A DNA stretch of 64,000 nt from Muribaculaceae bacterium (GCA_022510505.1 JAFLTL010000004.1:1-64000); one strand, 5' to 3'. Shown: positions 17,201 through 27,031, numbered from the stretch's first letter. A program made the numbers and translations. The notes: generated by a model not told the origin, from the letters alone.

Positions 17201-18601
17201 ATGTCACTAATCAAATCTATATCAGGTATCCGAGGAACCATCGGAGGAGTCCCCGGAGAAGGCCTCTCTCCTCTCGACATCGTTAAGTTCACCGCAGCCT
17301 ATGTAACATTCATCGAGGCAGGTCTCGAACCTAATGAACCTAAAAGAATTGTTGTTGGACGAGATGCTCGATTGTCGGGACAAATGGTGAACAATATCGT
17401 GTCGGGCACTATTATCGCCATGGGATTTGACGTTATCGACATCGGACTCGCCACAACACCAACTACGGAAGTTGCCGTGACTTTGGAAGGAGCTGCTGGA
17501 GGTATTATTCTGACAGCTTCCCACAATCCAATTCAATGGAACGCATTGAAACTGCTAAACCGCAAAGGAGAGTTCCTGAATGACAAGGAAGGAAAACAAG
17601 TACTTGAAATTGCCGATAAGGAAAATTTCAAATTTGCGAGTGTTGAAAATCTTGGAACAATCTTTCACAACGACACATACCTTCAGAAACACATCGACAT
17701 GGTTCTAAATCTTGAACTTGTCGATAAAAATGCTATAGAAAAAGCCGGATTCAAGGTTGCTGTGGATGCCGTCAATTCAGTTGGTGGAAAAGCTATTCCA
17801 CAACTTCTCAAAGCACTTGGAGTCAAGGAGGTAATTGAATTGAACTGCGAACCAAACGGCAAGTTTGCACACACACCCGAACCTCTGGCCGAGAATCTTA
17901 CCGGAATAGCCAACTTGATGAAAACCGGAGTGGCCGATGTCGGTTTTGTTGTTGACCCTGATGTCGATCGTCTGGCCATCGTTATGGAAAACGGAGAGAT
18001 GTTCGTAGAGGAGTATACACTCGTTTCAATTGCTGATTATATCCTTTCAAAAACTCCGGGAGCTACCGTCAGCAATCTCAGTTCTTCCCGTGCACTACGC
18101 GATGTGACCGAAAATAAGGGGTGCTCCTATTCTGCAGCTGCAGTCGGTGAAGTAAATGTGGTTCATGAAATGAAACGCACCGGAGCTGTCATCGGTGGTG
18201 AAGGAAACGGCGGTGTGATTTACCCTGCAGCCCACTATGGTCGCGATGCACTTGTGGGGGTCGCACTGTTCCTGACTATGCTCGCCAATGCCAATAAGAA
18301 GGTTTCGGAACTGAAAAAGAAGTTTCCGGTCTATGAAATGGCAAAAAATAAAATCGAACTAACTCCCGATATTAATGTCGATGAAGTTCTCAAAGCTGTC
18401 AAGAAAAAATTCGCAAGTGAGAAAATCACCGATATCGATGGTGTAAAAATCGATTTTAAAGATTCATGGGTTCATCTACGCAAGTCAAATACCGAGCCTA
18501 TTATCAGAATTTATTCCGAAGCCCACACAAAAAAAGAAGCCGAAGAACTCGGAAATTCAATAAAAGAGGTCATTTCAACGTTATCGAATAAAAAAGCATG
18601 A
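17201..18601 (+). CDS. glmM: phosphoglucosamine mutase
   Basis: Converts glucosamine 6-phosphate to glucosamine 1-phosphate for cell-wall and lipid A precursors. Family landmarks in 466 residues: the N-terminal SGIRGTIGG, the phosphoserine loop GIILTASHNPIQWNALKLL (Ser about residue 106), the metal-binding DPDVDRLAIVMENG (about 250), the sugar-binding GGEGNGGVI (about 333) and the phosphate-binding RKSNTEPIIRIYSE near the C-terminus. The GGEGNGG form fits the phosphoglucosamine/phosphomannomutase group. It overlaps the following gene by 4 bases. Confidence 0.93.
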   Translation: MSLIKSISGIRGTIGGVPGEGLSPLDIVKFTAAYVTFIEAGLEPNEPKRIVVGRDARLSGQMVNNIVSGTIIAMGFDVIDIGLATTPTTEVAVTLEGAAGGIILTASHNPIQWNALKLLNRKGEFLNDKEGKQVLEIADKENFKFASVENLGTIFHNDTYLQKHIDMVLNLELVDKNAIEKAGFKVAVDAVNSVGGKAIPQLLKALGVKEVIELNCEPNGKFAHTPEPLAENLTGIANLMKTGVADVGFVVDPDVDRLAIVMENGEMFVEEYTLVSIADYILSKTPGATVSNLSSSRALRDVTENKGCSYSAAAVGEVNVVHEMKRTGAVIGGEGNGGVIYPAAHYGRDALVGVALFLTMLANANKKVSELKKKFPVYEMAKNKIELTPDINVDEVLKAVKKKFASEKITDIDGVKIDFKDSWVHLRKSNTEPIIRIYSEAHTKKEAEELGNSIKEVISTLSNKKA

Positions 18602-20823
18602 AAAATAACGCCAAAACTCGACTTTTGATTCTGGGAAATCTGGTCCTTGCAGTTTTCCTTAGCTTCAACATTTCGGCCGCCGACAAGAAATGGGCTGAAA
18701 GTGATTCATTGCAGGCTGTCAAAGGAAGAATCGAAAGAGATTTCCCATGGACCCTCGATGAAGCCTACTCTCGTTTGAAAGAAAAATATCCAAACTTGAC
18801 AAAAGAGGAATTCGATACCTCTGTTAAAAACAAATGGATCGAAACACTTGATGTAGACGGGGTTAAGAAAGTCCATCGCAAAGCTATCGGTAATTATGCC
18901 CTGCTGAATCCTGCTCTTTCGGACTTTAAAGGTCGTGGAGCTACTTCATCGCCACAACGTCAGGCTATTCTTCAAAGTATTGTTGACAAATCGCTTGGAA
19001 TGGGAGATATAGTTGATGTCAAACGTTACACTATTCGTTTCTCAATTGATGTTCCAACCGATGGAGAAATTGTTTCTAAGGGCGACACTCTTCGAATGTG
19101 GCTTCCCTTTCCAATTGAGAGCGCTCGACAGCACAACGTCAAAATGCTTTCGGCTTCTCCCGGGGCTACTGTTTCAAAAAATTCTCCCCATTCAACCGTA
19201 TTCTTCGAAGTTCCGGTAAGTGACGACACAACACATGTAGAATATGTTGCTGTGTTTGATGCCGGTTCCCAGTGGTTCTCTCCTGAATATATCCAACATT
19301 CGGTCAGACCCTATAACACAAATTCATCGCTTTATAAAACCTACACTGCATTCGATAACCAGCACATCGTAAAGATGGATTCTCTGGCTAAATCAATTGT
19401 AGGAGATGAGACGGATCCTTTCCTGATGAGCGAAATGGTATTTGATTGGATCATCAAAAATTATCCATGGGCCGGTGCACGTGAATACAGCACTATCGAA
19501 TGTATTCCAACCTATGTCGTAGAAGAAGGACATGGTGACTGCGGAGAGGTTGCTTTGTTATACATTTCTTTGATTCGTTCGCTGGGTGTTCCCGCTCGCT
19601 GGGAAAGCGGATGGATGTTCCATCCCGGAGAAAAGAACCTGCATGACTGGGCCGAAGTTTATTTCGAAGGAGTTGGCTGGGTGCCGGTCGATGCTTCTTT
19701 CGGACGATTTTCCAATTCAGATAACCCGTCAATTGTCAACTTTTTCTCTACCGGTACCGACTCCTATCACATAGCTATGAATACAGGCGTTGGAGGACAG
19801 TTCCAGCCACAAAAGAAGTACATAAGAAGCGAGACGGTAGATTCACAAATGGGTGAGGTTGAAACTCAGGATTATAACCTCTTCTACCCGTTGTGGGACA
19901 TGTCACTTGATGTCCTATCAGAGGAAAATGTGGTGGACGATACTTGGGCATTACCCCGTATTTCAAGTGCTTGCATGCGTTATAATCCGGCCCATGCAGC
20001 AGAACTGGTTTCACAGGCTCTGATGGGAATGCCCCTTCGTGTCATCGAAATCGATGATGACTGGGTCAGAGTGATGAGTCCCGACGGTTACACCGGTTGG
20101 GTGACCGATGGCTCACTAATCCTAAAAAGTGACGAGGAAATGGAAAACTGGAAAAACGCTCCCCGACTCGTCGTCACATCAATTGACCCGATATGGGTCT
20201 ACAGCGACCCGAAAAAACGCGGACCTCGCGATGTTGTTTCTGATCTTGTTAATGGTAGCATCGTAGAAGGACAAATAGGCGCTAAAGGCAAGTCTGTTCA
20301 AGTAACTTTACCTGACGGCCGTCAGGGATGGGTGGACTACGGAACGGTTCAGGATATTGTCGAATGGTCCTCACAACCCTATGACCCTCAAAAAATACTT
20401 GATTTAGCCTATAGTATAGAAGGCACTCCCTATCTTTGGGGAGCTAATACAACAAAAGGGCTCGACTGTTCGGGACTCGTTAAAACCGGCTACCTGTCAA
20501 ATGCAATAGTTATGAGACGCGATGCTTGGCAACAGGCTCGCACCGGTGAACGTGTCGAACCTCAGGACTGGAGAACTCTTCAGGCCGGCGACCTTTTGTT
20601 TTTCGGTAATCCAAAAACACAACGTGTCACCCATGTGGCACTTTACGATAGCAATGGTGATTATATCCATTCTTCGGGACGTGTCAAAAGAAACAGCGTC
20701 GATCCCGAATCGGATAGTTATCTCACCACTCCTTTCCTTCATGCCGCAAGAATAAATGGAAATGTAGGAACATTTGGTATTACTCCTGTTAAATCTCACC
20801 CCTGGTATTTTAATCAAAAATGA
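18598..20823 (+). CDS. transglutaminase-like / SH3 / NlpC-P60 fusion, cell-wall peptidase
   Basis: A 741-residue exported protein combining two cysteine-protease folds. After the signal peptide (LVLAVFLSFNISA) comes a helical region. The transglutaminase-like domain follows, with Cys in GHGDCGEVALLY (about residue 314) and His in NLHDWAEVYFEGVGW, then Asp in VDAS. Bacterial SH3-like segments follow (PDGYTGWVTDGS; PDGRQGWVDYGT). The NlpC/P60 domain has Cys in GLDCSGLVKTGY (about residue 624) and His in THVALYDSNGDYIHSSG. NlpC/P60 enzymes with SH3 domains release L-Ala-gamma-D-Glu from stem peptides. The next gene is a dipeptide epimerase, with a 4-base overlap, so the pair looks like a periplasmic murein-peptide salvage unit. 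The transglutaminase role is not known. Confidence 0.85.
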   Translation: MKNNAKTRLLILGNLVLAVFLSFNISAADKKWAESDSLQAVKGRIERDFPWTLDEAYSRLKEKYPNLTKEEFDTSVKNKWIETLDVDGVKKVHRKAIGNYALLNPALSDFKGRGATSSPQRQAILQSIVDKSLGMGDIVDVKRYTIRFSIDVPTDGEIVSKGDTLRMWLPFPIESARQHNVKMLSASPGATVSKNSPHSTVFFEVPVSDDTTHVEYVAVFDAGSQWFSPEYIQHSVRPYNTNSSLYKTYTAFDNQHIVKMDSLAKSIVGDETDPFLMSEMVFDWIIKNYPWAGAREYSTIECIPTYVVEEGHGDCGEVALLYISLIRSLGVPARWESGWMFHPGEKNLHDWAEVYFEGVGWVPVDASFGRFSNSDNPSIVNFFSTGTDSYHIAMNTGVGGQFQPQKKYIRSETVDSQMGEVETQDYNLFYPLWDMSLDVLSEENVVDDTWALPRISSACMRYNPAHAAELVSQALMGMPLRVIEIDDDWVRVMSPDGYTGWVTDGSLILKSDEEMENWKNAPRLVVTSIDPIWVYSDPKKRGPRDVVSDLVNGSIVEGQIGAKGKSVQVTLPDGRQGWVDYGTVQDIVEWSSQPYDPQKILDLAYSIEGTPYLWGANTTKGLDCSGLVKTGYLSNAIVMRRDAWQQARTGERVEPQDWRTLQAGDLLFFGNPKTQRVTHVALYDSNGDYIHSSGRVKRNSVDPESDSYLTTPFLHAARINGNVGTFGITPVKSHPWYFNQK

Positions 20824-21962
20824 ATCGAAGAAATTTTTTAAAACGCGCTGCCACTATCGGTGCAGCTGTAACTGTTGCCCCTATGTCTTTCTCGGCTTTC
20901 GGTGAGGCAACGAAAACATCATCATCAAACTTAGGGAGAATGAAACTCACTTTTGCTCCCTACGAGCTCCAGTTGCGTCACGCATTTAATCTGGCTCGTT
21001 ATAGCCGCACTACTACTCCCGACGTTCTCGTACAACTGGAACTGGACGGTATAACCGGATATGGCGAAGCATCAATGCCCCCTTATCTCGGTGAAAGTGT
21101 GGAATCAGTGACTAACTTCCTTTCTCAATTGGATCTGGGACAATTCACCGATCCTTTCCGTATCGCCGACATCCATGAATATATGGAGAGCGTTGCACCC
21201 GATAACCGTGCAGCCAAGGCTTCGGTCGACATCGCACTTCATGACCTGCTTGGAAAAATCATGAACCAACCTTGGTATAAAATATGGGGTCTCAATCCTG
21301 ACAAAGCACCAAACACTTCCTTTACTATCGGTATTGACAAAGCCGATGTAGTTCGTCAGAAAGTTGATGAGGCTGCTCCGTTCAAGGTACTGAAAGTTAA
21401 GATGGGACTTGACAACGACAAAGAACTCGTTGAAATAATTCGTGAAAAAACCGATGTGCCCATCTGTGTAGATGCCAATCAAGGATGGAACGATAAAGAA
21501 AAGGCTCTTGAAATGTGTCATTGGCTAGCTGAAAGAAACTGTCTTTTCGTTGAACAACCAATGGATAAGACTCAAATTGATGAAACAGCATGGCTTCGTG
21601 AGCGCTCACCGCTTCCCCTGATTGCCGATGAATTTATGCAGAGACTTCCTGATGTCAGAAGAGCAGCTGAAGCCTATGACGGTATAAACATCAAATTGAT
21701 GAAGAGTACCGGCCTTTATGAAGCCCATCAGATGGCTGAACTAGCCAAAGCATTGGGTATGAAAGTAATGCTCGGATGCATGACCGAAACCTCCTGTGGT
21801 GTCACAGCTGCAGCTCAACTTGCTCCTATGGTTGACTGGGCCGACCTAGACGGTAACCTTCTCATTGCTAACGATCCATTCGACGGCATAAAGATTGTTG
21901 ACGGACAGGTTCGCGTTCCACTCGATCGTCCGGGTATCGGTGCTGTTCCTTTGGAAGGATAA
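20820..21962 (+). CDS. Tat-exported L-Ala-D/L-Glu epimerase (enolase superfamily)
   Basis: Epimerises L-Ala-D-Glu from peptidoglycan to L-Ala-L-Glu. The 380-residue protein starts with a twin-arginine signal (NRRNFLKRAATIGAAVTVAP), so it should fold in the cytosol and act outside it. Enolase-superfamily features: the capping domain, the catalytic KxK in KVLKVKMG, metal ligands in ICVDANQGW, FVEQPM and LIADEF, and the second catalytic Lys in GINIKLMKSTG. The C-terminal MLGCMTETSCGV and DLDGNLLI fit dipeptide epimerases. It is coupled to the upstream NlpC/P60 gene, which could supply its substrate. Confidence 0.9.
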   Translation: MNRRNFLKRAATIGAAVTVAPMSFSAFGEATKTSSSNLGRMKLTFAPYELQLRHAFNLARYSRTTTPDVLVQLELDGITGYGEASMPPYLGESVESVTNFLSQLDLGQFTDPFRIADIHEYMESVAPDNRAAKASVDIALHDLLGKIMNQPWYKIWGLNPDKAPNTSFTIGIDKADVVRQKVDEAAPFKVLKVKMGLDNDKELVEIIREKTDVPICVDANQGWNDKEKALEMCHWLAERNCLFVEQPMDKTQIDETAWLRERSPLPLIADEFMQRLPDVRRAAEAYDGINIKLMKSTGLYEAHQMAELAKALGMKVMLGCMTETSCGVTAAAQLAPMVDWADLDGNLLIANDPFDGIKIVDGQVRVPLDRPGIGAVPLEG

Positions 21963-22704
21963 TGGGGTAAAAGAACGTTTTAGACCCGTTGTTAAGGTAA
22001 TTAACCGGCTCATTGACGCAATAATGCCTGCGCAATGTGTCGTATGTTACCGACCACTCGTAGACGGTGAAAAATATATTTGCCTGCATTGTCAATGCGA
22101 TATGCCCAAATTTCACGCGGCGTCGATCGTAAACAATGAATTACATCAAACTTTGGCCATGACAAAACCCGTGGATCGGGCTGGAGCTTTATTCTATTAT
22201 CATCGCGAAAGTCCTTTTACACGTCTTATTCATGGTGCGAAATATAATGACTTGCCTCAACTCGCTCGCTTACTTGGCGAGCAGTTGGGGCTTTACTATT
22301 TGAATACAGGTTTCTTTGACGATATAGATGCTTTGATTCCGGTTCCTATCAGCACTTTCAAAAAGATAAGGAGAGGATATAACCAAAGCCTGATGATTGC
22401 CCAGGGAATCAGTAAGATTTCAGGAATAAAGATAATGGACTGTCTTAAGTCACGGCCTCATTCCACACAAACACGTAAGAATGCTCGTTACCGTTTTGAA
22501 AATGCACGTGGCGTATATAGTGTCAAAAAATCCGGGGAAACACTTTTGTCAAAAAAACAGTTAGGGCGCCCTTTACATGTTATTCTTGTGGATGATGTAG
22601 TGACAACAGGTGCGACTATGTTACAGTGCATAAAATCACTGCGCGAAATTGAGCCTTCAATCAACATTAGTGTTCTTGCTCCCGCTGCCACTAAGATATC
22701 TTAG
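21895..22704 (+). CDS. ComF-family phosphoribosyltransferase-like protein
   Basis: A ComF-type protein (269 residues from the first ATG): an N-terminal amphipathic helix and a Cys4 zinc site (CVVC...CLHC, about residues 48-77), then a phosphoribosyltransferase fold with the PRPP loop VILVDDVVTTGATM near the C-terminus. The conserved segments PVPISTFKKIRRGYNQS and RPHSTQTRKNARYRF are present. In competent bacteria ComFC helps DNA uptake; elsewhere its role is unclear. The first ATG lies 68 bases inside the epimerase gene. The next ATG (22024) would cut into the conserved Cys region helix, so translation probably starts within or near the overlap. Confidence 0.85.
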   Translation: MLTDRFAFHSIVRVSVLFLWKDNGVKERFRPVVKVINRLIDAIMPAQCVVCYRPLVDGEKYICLHCQCDMPKFHAASIVNNELHQTLAMTKPVDRAGALFYYHRESPFTRLIHGAKYNDLPQLARLLGEQLGLYYLNTGFFDDIDALIPVPISTFKKIRRGYNQSLMIAQGISKISGIKIMDCLKSRPHSTQTRKNARYRFENARGVYSVKKSGETLLSKKQLGRPLHVILVDDVVTTGATMLQCIKSLREIEPSINISVLAPAATKIS

Positions 22705-22775
22705 TTGGTATGCAATTAGGCTTTATCCTTTCGCCGTTAGTTTCCTATAGAAGAAGCTTAGCGCCTTATTTTAAT

Positions 22776-23129
22776 TTAGGACTGTTGAAGGATTTTTTCC
22801 AATACCACGGCATTATTGTGGCTTTCATCGTGAGATGAATACAATAATGTCACTACAGGTTTACTTTTCACTATATCTTTGAGTTGAATAAACTGTGGGG
22901 AATTTTGTAATTCCTCGGCATATTTTTTACTAAAATCACTCCAACGATTAGCGGGATCGGCATGAAACCATTCCCTAAGTTCGGTAGACGGTGCGATTTC
23001 CTTATCCCAGAGATCATAATGAAATGTTTCATGAGATAGCCCTCTAGGCCAAAGTCGGTCAATGTAAATCCTGAAACCATCAGAAGGCGATGCAGGATCG
23101 TAGGCTCTTTTTATCTTAATATTTGTCAT
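22776..23129 (-). CDS. DUF488 family protein
   Basis: A 117-residue protein with the family signature IKRAYDPASPSDGFRIYIDR followed by LWPRGLSHE, then WDKEIAPSTELREWFHADP and a C-terminal VTLLYSSHDESHNNAVVL segment. DUF488 proteins are widespread, small and biochemically uncharacterised. I chose the ATG at 23129 (MTNIKIKRAY), which gives the normal family length. The frame stays open to 23198, but that extension runs toward the dispersed repeat and is not protein-like. The 70 bases between ComF and this convergent gene hold nothing I recognise. Confidence 0.85.
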   Translation of the reverse strand: MTNIKIKRAYDPASPSDGFRIYIDRLWPRGLSHETFHYDLWDKEIAPSTELREWFHADPANRWSDFSKKYAEELQNSPQFIQLKDIVKSKPVVTLLYSSHDESHNNAVVLEKILQQS

Positions 23130-23183
23130 ATAACAATAACAAATATTCCTTACTCCCGGTTTATTACTGAGGGTATATAACGA

Positions 23184-23310
23184 AATGAGCGGCCTCACGG
23201 TCGCTCAAGTCGTCATTAACCAATCATTATCACATTTCTTGCAATGGAAAAAATCTCTTGCTTTGATATTATAACATTCGTGTTACAATTTTAGTTCAAA
23301 GCAATATCAT
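23184..23310 (+). repeat. dispersed intergenic repeat, copy 1
   Basis: About 127 bases closely matching a second copy at 35502-35630. It opens with a strong hairpin, GAGCGGCC-TCAC-GGTCGCTC, then an almost unchanged stretch through CACATTTCTTGCAATGG, and ends with TTGATATTATAAC..GTGTTAC. In this copy only, an ATG at 23186 opens a 29-codon frame ending in TAA. There are no flanking target duplications or transposase. The rest of the gap to 23441 is AT-rich without a visible gene. Confidence 0.85.
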
Positions 23311-23441
23311 TTTTATTTGAAAGAAAGTGAATATTTTTGGTGTTTATTTCATAAACAATTATTTATCAGTATTTTATAAATGTATATTTTTAGATATTTT
23401 TTACTAATTTTGTTACAAAACTAATAATATGTGAAACAACG

Positions 23442-25652
23442 TCACACAAATTTGAAAGGAACAGTAGTTTTTATATCGGTCGAGGAGGTTCCAATCAATG
23501 CTTTAAAGTCACCAGGTTCGGCAATCCATTGATGTGATTCCGGCTCAAAGAATTTCAAGTCGTTGGGTGTAATGTTAAAAACAACATTGGTTGTTTCACC
23601 GGGTTTCAATGAAATTTTTTCAAAACCTTTAAGTTCTTTAATTGGACGAGGTAATGATGATTTAACATCCTGGATATATAGTTGAACAACTTCCTTTCCT
23701 TCGACATTGCCTGTATTAGTCACGGGCACTGTTACAGTTATAGAACCATCGGCAGACATTTTAGAAGACGAAACCACCGGTTTGCCATAGGAGAAAGTCG
23801 TATAACTCAAACCGTGGCCGAATGGGAACAATGCCGGAATCTTTTTGGTGTCATGCCAACGATAACCAACGAAAATATCTTCCATATATTCCTGACTCTG
23901 ATCAATACCGGGATAGGAAGCTTCGCCATAATAATGAGCCCCATTATCGGTTAGTTTAACAGGGAAAGAAAAAGGAAGTTTGCCCGATGGATTAACCTCA
24001 CCTGAGATAACGGAAGCAAGCGATGCTCCACCCATAGTTCCCAGATACCATCCCTGCAATATTGCCGGCACCTTATTGATCCAAGGCATTTCTACAGCAT
24101 TTCCACTCAATAAAACTAGAACTACATTAGGATTAACAGCAGTTAGAGCTTCGATAAGTTCAGGTTGTGAGAATGGTAGTCCATATTCTTTTCGATCGGT
24201 AGATTCGGTATCTTGGAAACCATTCTTATTTAATCCACCGAACAAAACAACAATCTCAGCTTCCTTAGCCATTTCTACGGCTTGGTTTCTTAGAGAATCC
24301 TGTATGTTTTGAGGAATTATTTCCTCACGATTATACATTGATCGACCAGCCATATAACCTTGTGCGAATTCCACACGATCACCGTAGGTGTCTTTCATTG
24401 CCTGTAAAGGAGTTACCATATCACGAGCTTTAAGTTCAGATGAACCTCCACCTTCATTAAGCAATCGGACGGCATTATCGCCAACTACCAAAATTTTTCC
24501 TTTTCCTTGAGTAGAGATTGGCAACAAAGGTTCTTTACCTACCTTGTCATTCTTCATCAGAACAATTGCTTCGTCACCTATAGCTTTTGCTGCTTCGTAG
24601 TGCTCCGGAGTTGTCAAAGAACCGAATCCTTTATTGGAATTCATGGATGTTCGGAAGATTAGTCTAAGTACACGACGAGCCTTATCATCAATTGTTGACA
24701 TAGGGACTTCACCTGATTTAAGCATGGCGAGATAGGGTGCAGCGAGATAATAATCGTTATAGGTGAATCCCTCTCCTTCAGTTGTCAACCCGTTAGTATA
24801 GGAACCCATTTCAATATCAAGACCATTTAAAGCAGCTTCTTTAGTATCATGCGCACCACCCCAGTCGGTAATTACCACACCGTCGAAACCCCATTCTCCT
24901 TTGAGAATGTCCATCAACAATCTTTCATTGTGGCAAGCATGCTGACCGTTATATTTGTTATAAGAACCCATTACACTCCAAACACCGGCGTCGACCGCAC
25001 TTTTAAAAGCAGGCAGATAAATTTCGTAGAGAGCTCTATCACTTAGATGAACATCAGTAGAACCTCTCCACTTTTCCTGGTTATTCAGAGCATAGTGTTT
25101 AACACAAGCAGCTACTCCGTTACTTTGCATTCCGTCGACATAGGGTGCAACCATAACAGAAGCAAGATAGGGGTCCTCACCCATATATTCGAAATTTCTT
25201 CCGTTCAAAGGAGTGCGATAAATATTTACGCCAGGGCCAAGCATAACATCTTTTTCACGATATAGAGCTTCTTCTCCCAGACTTTTTCCATATAGTTCCG
25301 ACAACATAGGATTCCATGTAGCTGCAAGTGCAGTCAATGCCGGAAATGCCGTTACAGAATCAATGGTCCATCCAGCAGCTCCCCAATTGTTGAAATTAAT
25401 TTCCTGACGAACTCCATGAGGACCGTCACTCATCCAAATTTCCTTAATACCAAGACGAGGCACACCAGAAGATGCAAATTTACCGATAGCATGACACAAT
25501 GCTACTTTTTCTTCCAGGGTCATGCGCGACAAAGCATCTTCCACTCTATCCTCCAACGGAGCATTATTATCCAGATAAACGGGTGTGGTGGCCACAGATC
25601 CTAAAGATACCGACAGGAGGCAACCGATTAAAACTAAACTCTTAATTTTCAT
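23442..25652 (-). CDS. glycoside hydrolase family 3 beta-glucosidase-type enzyme
   Basis: An exported enzyme of 736 residues from the ATG at 25652, which gives the signal peptide MKIKSLVLIGCLLSVSLGS. An upstream ATG at 25673 would lie at the transcription start. GH3 order: an N-terminal barrel with KVALCHAIGKFASSGVPRLG, VKHYALNNQE and nucleophile Asp in VITDWGGAHD (about residue 275), then the alpha/beta sandwich (KILVVGDNAVRLLNEGGGSS, VVLFGGLNKNGFQDTE), and a C-terminal fibronectin III-like domain (VTNTGNVEGKEVVQLYI). It probably hydrolyses beta-linked gluco- or xylo-oligosaccharides in the periplasm. The gene stands alone, outside any obvious polysaccharide-utilisation locus. Confidence 0.92.
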   Translation of the reverse strand: MKIKSLVLIGCLLSVSLGSVATTPVYLDNNAPLEDRVEDALSRMTLEEKVALCHAIGKFASSGVPRLGIKEIWMSDGPHGVRQEINFNNWGAAGWTIDSVTAFPALTALAATWNPMLSELYGKSLGEEALYREKDVMLGPGVNIYRTPLNGRNFEYMGEDPYLASVMVAPYVDGMQSNGVAACVKHYALNNQEKWRGSTDVHLSDRALYEIYLPAFKSAVDAGVWSVMGSYNKYNGQHACHNERLLMDILKGEWGFDGVVITDWGGAHDTKEAALNGLDIEMGSYTNGLTTEGEGFTYNDYYLAAPYLAMLKSGEVPMSTIDDKARRVLRLIFRTSMNSNKGFGSLTTPEHYEAAKAIGDEAIVLMKNDKVGKEPLLPISTQGKGKILVVGDNAVRLLNEGGGSSELKARDMVTPLQAMKDTYGDRVEFAQGYMAGRSMYNREEIIPQNIQDSLRNQAVEMAKEAEIVVLFGGLNKNGFQDTESTDRKEYGLPFSQPELIEALTAVNPNVVLVLLSGNAVEMPWINKVPAILQGWYLGTMGGASLASVISGEVNPSGKLPFSFPVKLTDNGAHYYGEASYPGIDQSQEYMEDIFVGYRWHDTKKIPALFPFGHGLSYTTFSYGKPVVSSSKMSADGSITVTVPVTNTGNVEGKEVVQLYIQDVKSSLPRPIKELKGFEKISLKPGETTNVVFNITPNDLKFFEPESHQWIAEPGDFKALIGTSSTDIKTTVPFKFV

Positions 25653-25678
25653 GATTTTTAAGTATATTTGCAATAGTA

Positions 25679-25686
25679 CAAATTTA
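25679..25686 (-). promoter_or_regulatory. -7 box of the GH3 gene
   Basis: The minus strand reads TAAATTTG, a TAnnTTTG match, 26 bases upstream of the chosen ATG at 25652. This supports that start over the one at 25673. Confidence 0.5.
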
Positions 25687-26070
25687 CCAATTTAAAGCAA
25701 TGTAGAAAACATGTCAATAAAATTTAATAACTGTCATATAAAATTTGATAATTACATAGCTTTAGTAATAAAAAACAATAAAATCCACAATCCATCAAAT
25801 TCCACATTGAATTAGTCCTGTTGTTTTCAACTATCCAACACTTTTTAACCATAATTAATTTATTAACTTTGTAGAGTTATTAACATGGTGTTCATAAACA
25901 TCTTAATTTTCTGAAACAATTAAAGTTAAAATGTTGATAATATATAGAAAATCGTTGTCCACATTTGACATGTATAAGATGCAAATAATTGAATCTGATT
26001 TTATCTTCAGTTTCAACAATCATTATTATTCTTATTTATATTTCATTTAAAAAAGAAAAGAAATAATATA
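25687..26070. other. AT-rich intergenic region, nadA leader and possible replication origin
   Basis: A gene-free stretch of 384 bases, much more AT-rich than its surroundings. TAACTTTG at 25864-25871 is a candidate -7 box for nadA with a leader of about 195 bases. Between about 25878 and 25965 lie four words close to the DnaA box TTATCCACA: TTATTAACA, TGTTCATAA (reverse), TGTTGATAA (reverse, one mismatch) and TTGTCCACA (one mismatch). No perfect box, riboswitch or other gene was seen. Confidence 0.3.
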
Positions 26071-27024
26071 ATGAGTGTAGATAAGTCAAAAGACTATAAA
26101 CAACAGCTGAAGGATGAAATTATTCAGCTAAAAAAAGAGAAAGATGCTGTAATTCTGGCCCATTACTATCAACAAGGTGAAATACAGGATGTGGCTGATT
26201 TTATAGGTGACAGTTTAGCGTTGGCTCAAATAGCGAGAAAACTGAAAGAGAAGACTATAGTTCTTTGTGGAGTTCATTTCATGGGAGAGACTGCAAAGAT
26301 TCTATGTCCTGATAAAACTGTATTAATTCCCGATATAAATGCAGGTTGCTCTTTAGCTGACAGTTGTGATCCTGTGGAATTTAAGAAATTCATTGAGGAT
26401 AATCCCGGTCACACAGTTATTAGCTATGTCAACACTTCGGCCGATATAAAGGCAATGACCGATGTGGTGGTAACCTCATCAAATGCAAAGAACATAGTGG
26501 ATCAGTTTCCCGAAGATGAAAAAATAATATTCGGACCTGATAAAAATCTGGGAAATTACATTAATTCCATAACAGGGAGAAAAATGCTTTTATGGAATGG
26601 TGCTTGTCATGTTCATGAACAATTCTCGGTAGATAAGCTGATAGAATTGAAGAAACAATATCCGGATGCTGAGGTGTTAGCTCATCCTGAATGTAAGAAA
26701 CCCTTGCTTTTACTTGCCGATGTGGTTGGTTCAACAGCAGCGTTATTGAAACATTCTATAGAGAGCGACTGCAAACAATTTATAGTTGCAACTGAAAGCG
26801 GAATTCTTCATGAAATGAAGAAAAGTTCTCCCGAAAAAGAATTTATTCCTTTACCGGGCGAGGATAGCACGTGTGGGTGTAATGATTGTAATTTCATGAA
26901 ATTAAATACTCTTGAGAAATTACGTGATTGTTTAAAAAACGGATACCCGGAAATTGAGGTAGATGTTGATATAGCATTAAAGGCAGTAAAGCCAATAGAA
27001 AGAATGTTGGAAATGAGTAAATAA
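26071..27024 (+). CDS. nadA: quinolinate synthase A
   Basis: NadA condenses iminoaspartate with dihydroxyacetone phosphate to quinolinate, in de novo NAD synthesis, using a 4Fe-4S cluster. The 317-residue protein shows [32 protein letters not shown], the cluster Cys in [10 protein letters not shown] (about residue 93), [18 protein letters not shown] and HPECKKPLL, a second cluster Cys, and the C-terminal [14 protein letters not shown]. nadB and nadC are not in the window. It heads a close-packed rightward run (7 bases to leuS). Confidence 0.97.
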   Translation: MSVDKSKDYKQQLKDEIIQLKKEKDAVILAHYYQQGEIQDVADFIGDSLALAQIARKLKEKTIVLCGVHFMGETAKILCPDKTVLIPDINAGCSLADSCDPVEFKKFIEDNPGHTVISYVNTSADIKAMTDVVVTSSNAKNIVDQFPEDEKIIFGPDKNLGNYINSITGRKMLLWNGACHVHEQFSVDKLIELKKQYPDAEVLAHPECKKPLLLLADVVGSTAALLKHSIESDCKQFIVATESGILHEMKKSSPEKEFIPLPGEDSTCGCNDCNFMKLNTLEKLRDCLKNGYPEIEVDVDIALKAVKPIERMLEMSK

Positions 27025-27031
27025 TAAAAAA

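Noticed and set aside
23442..25652. Polysaccharide-utilisation locus around GH3, GH97 or GH2
   Set aside because: No SusC/SusD pair, hybrid two-component regulator or sulfatase is present near any of the three enzymes.
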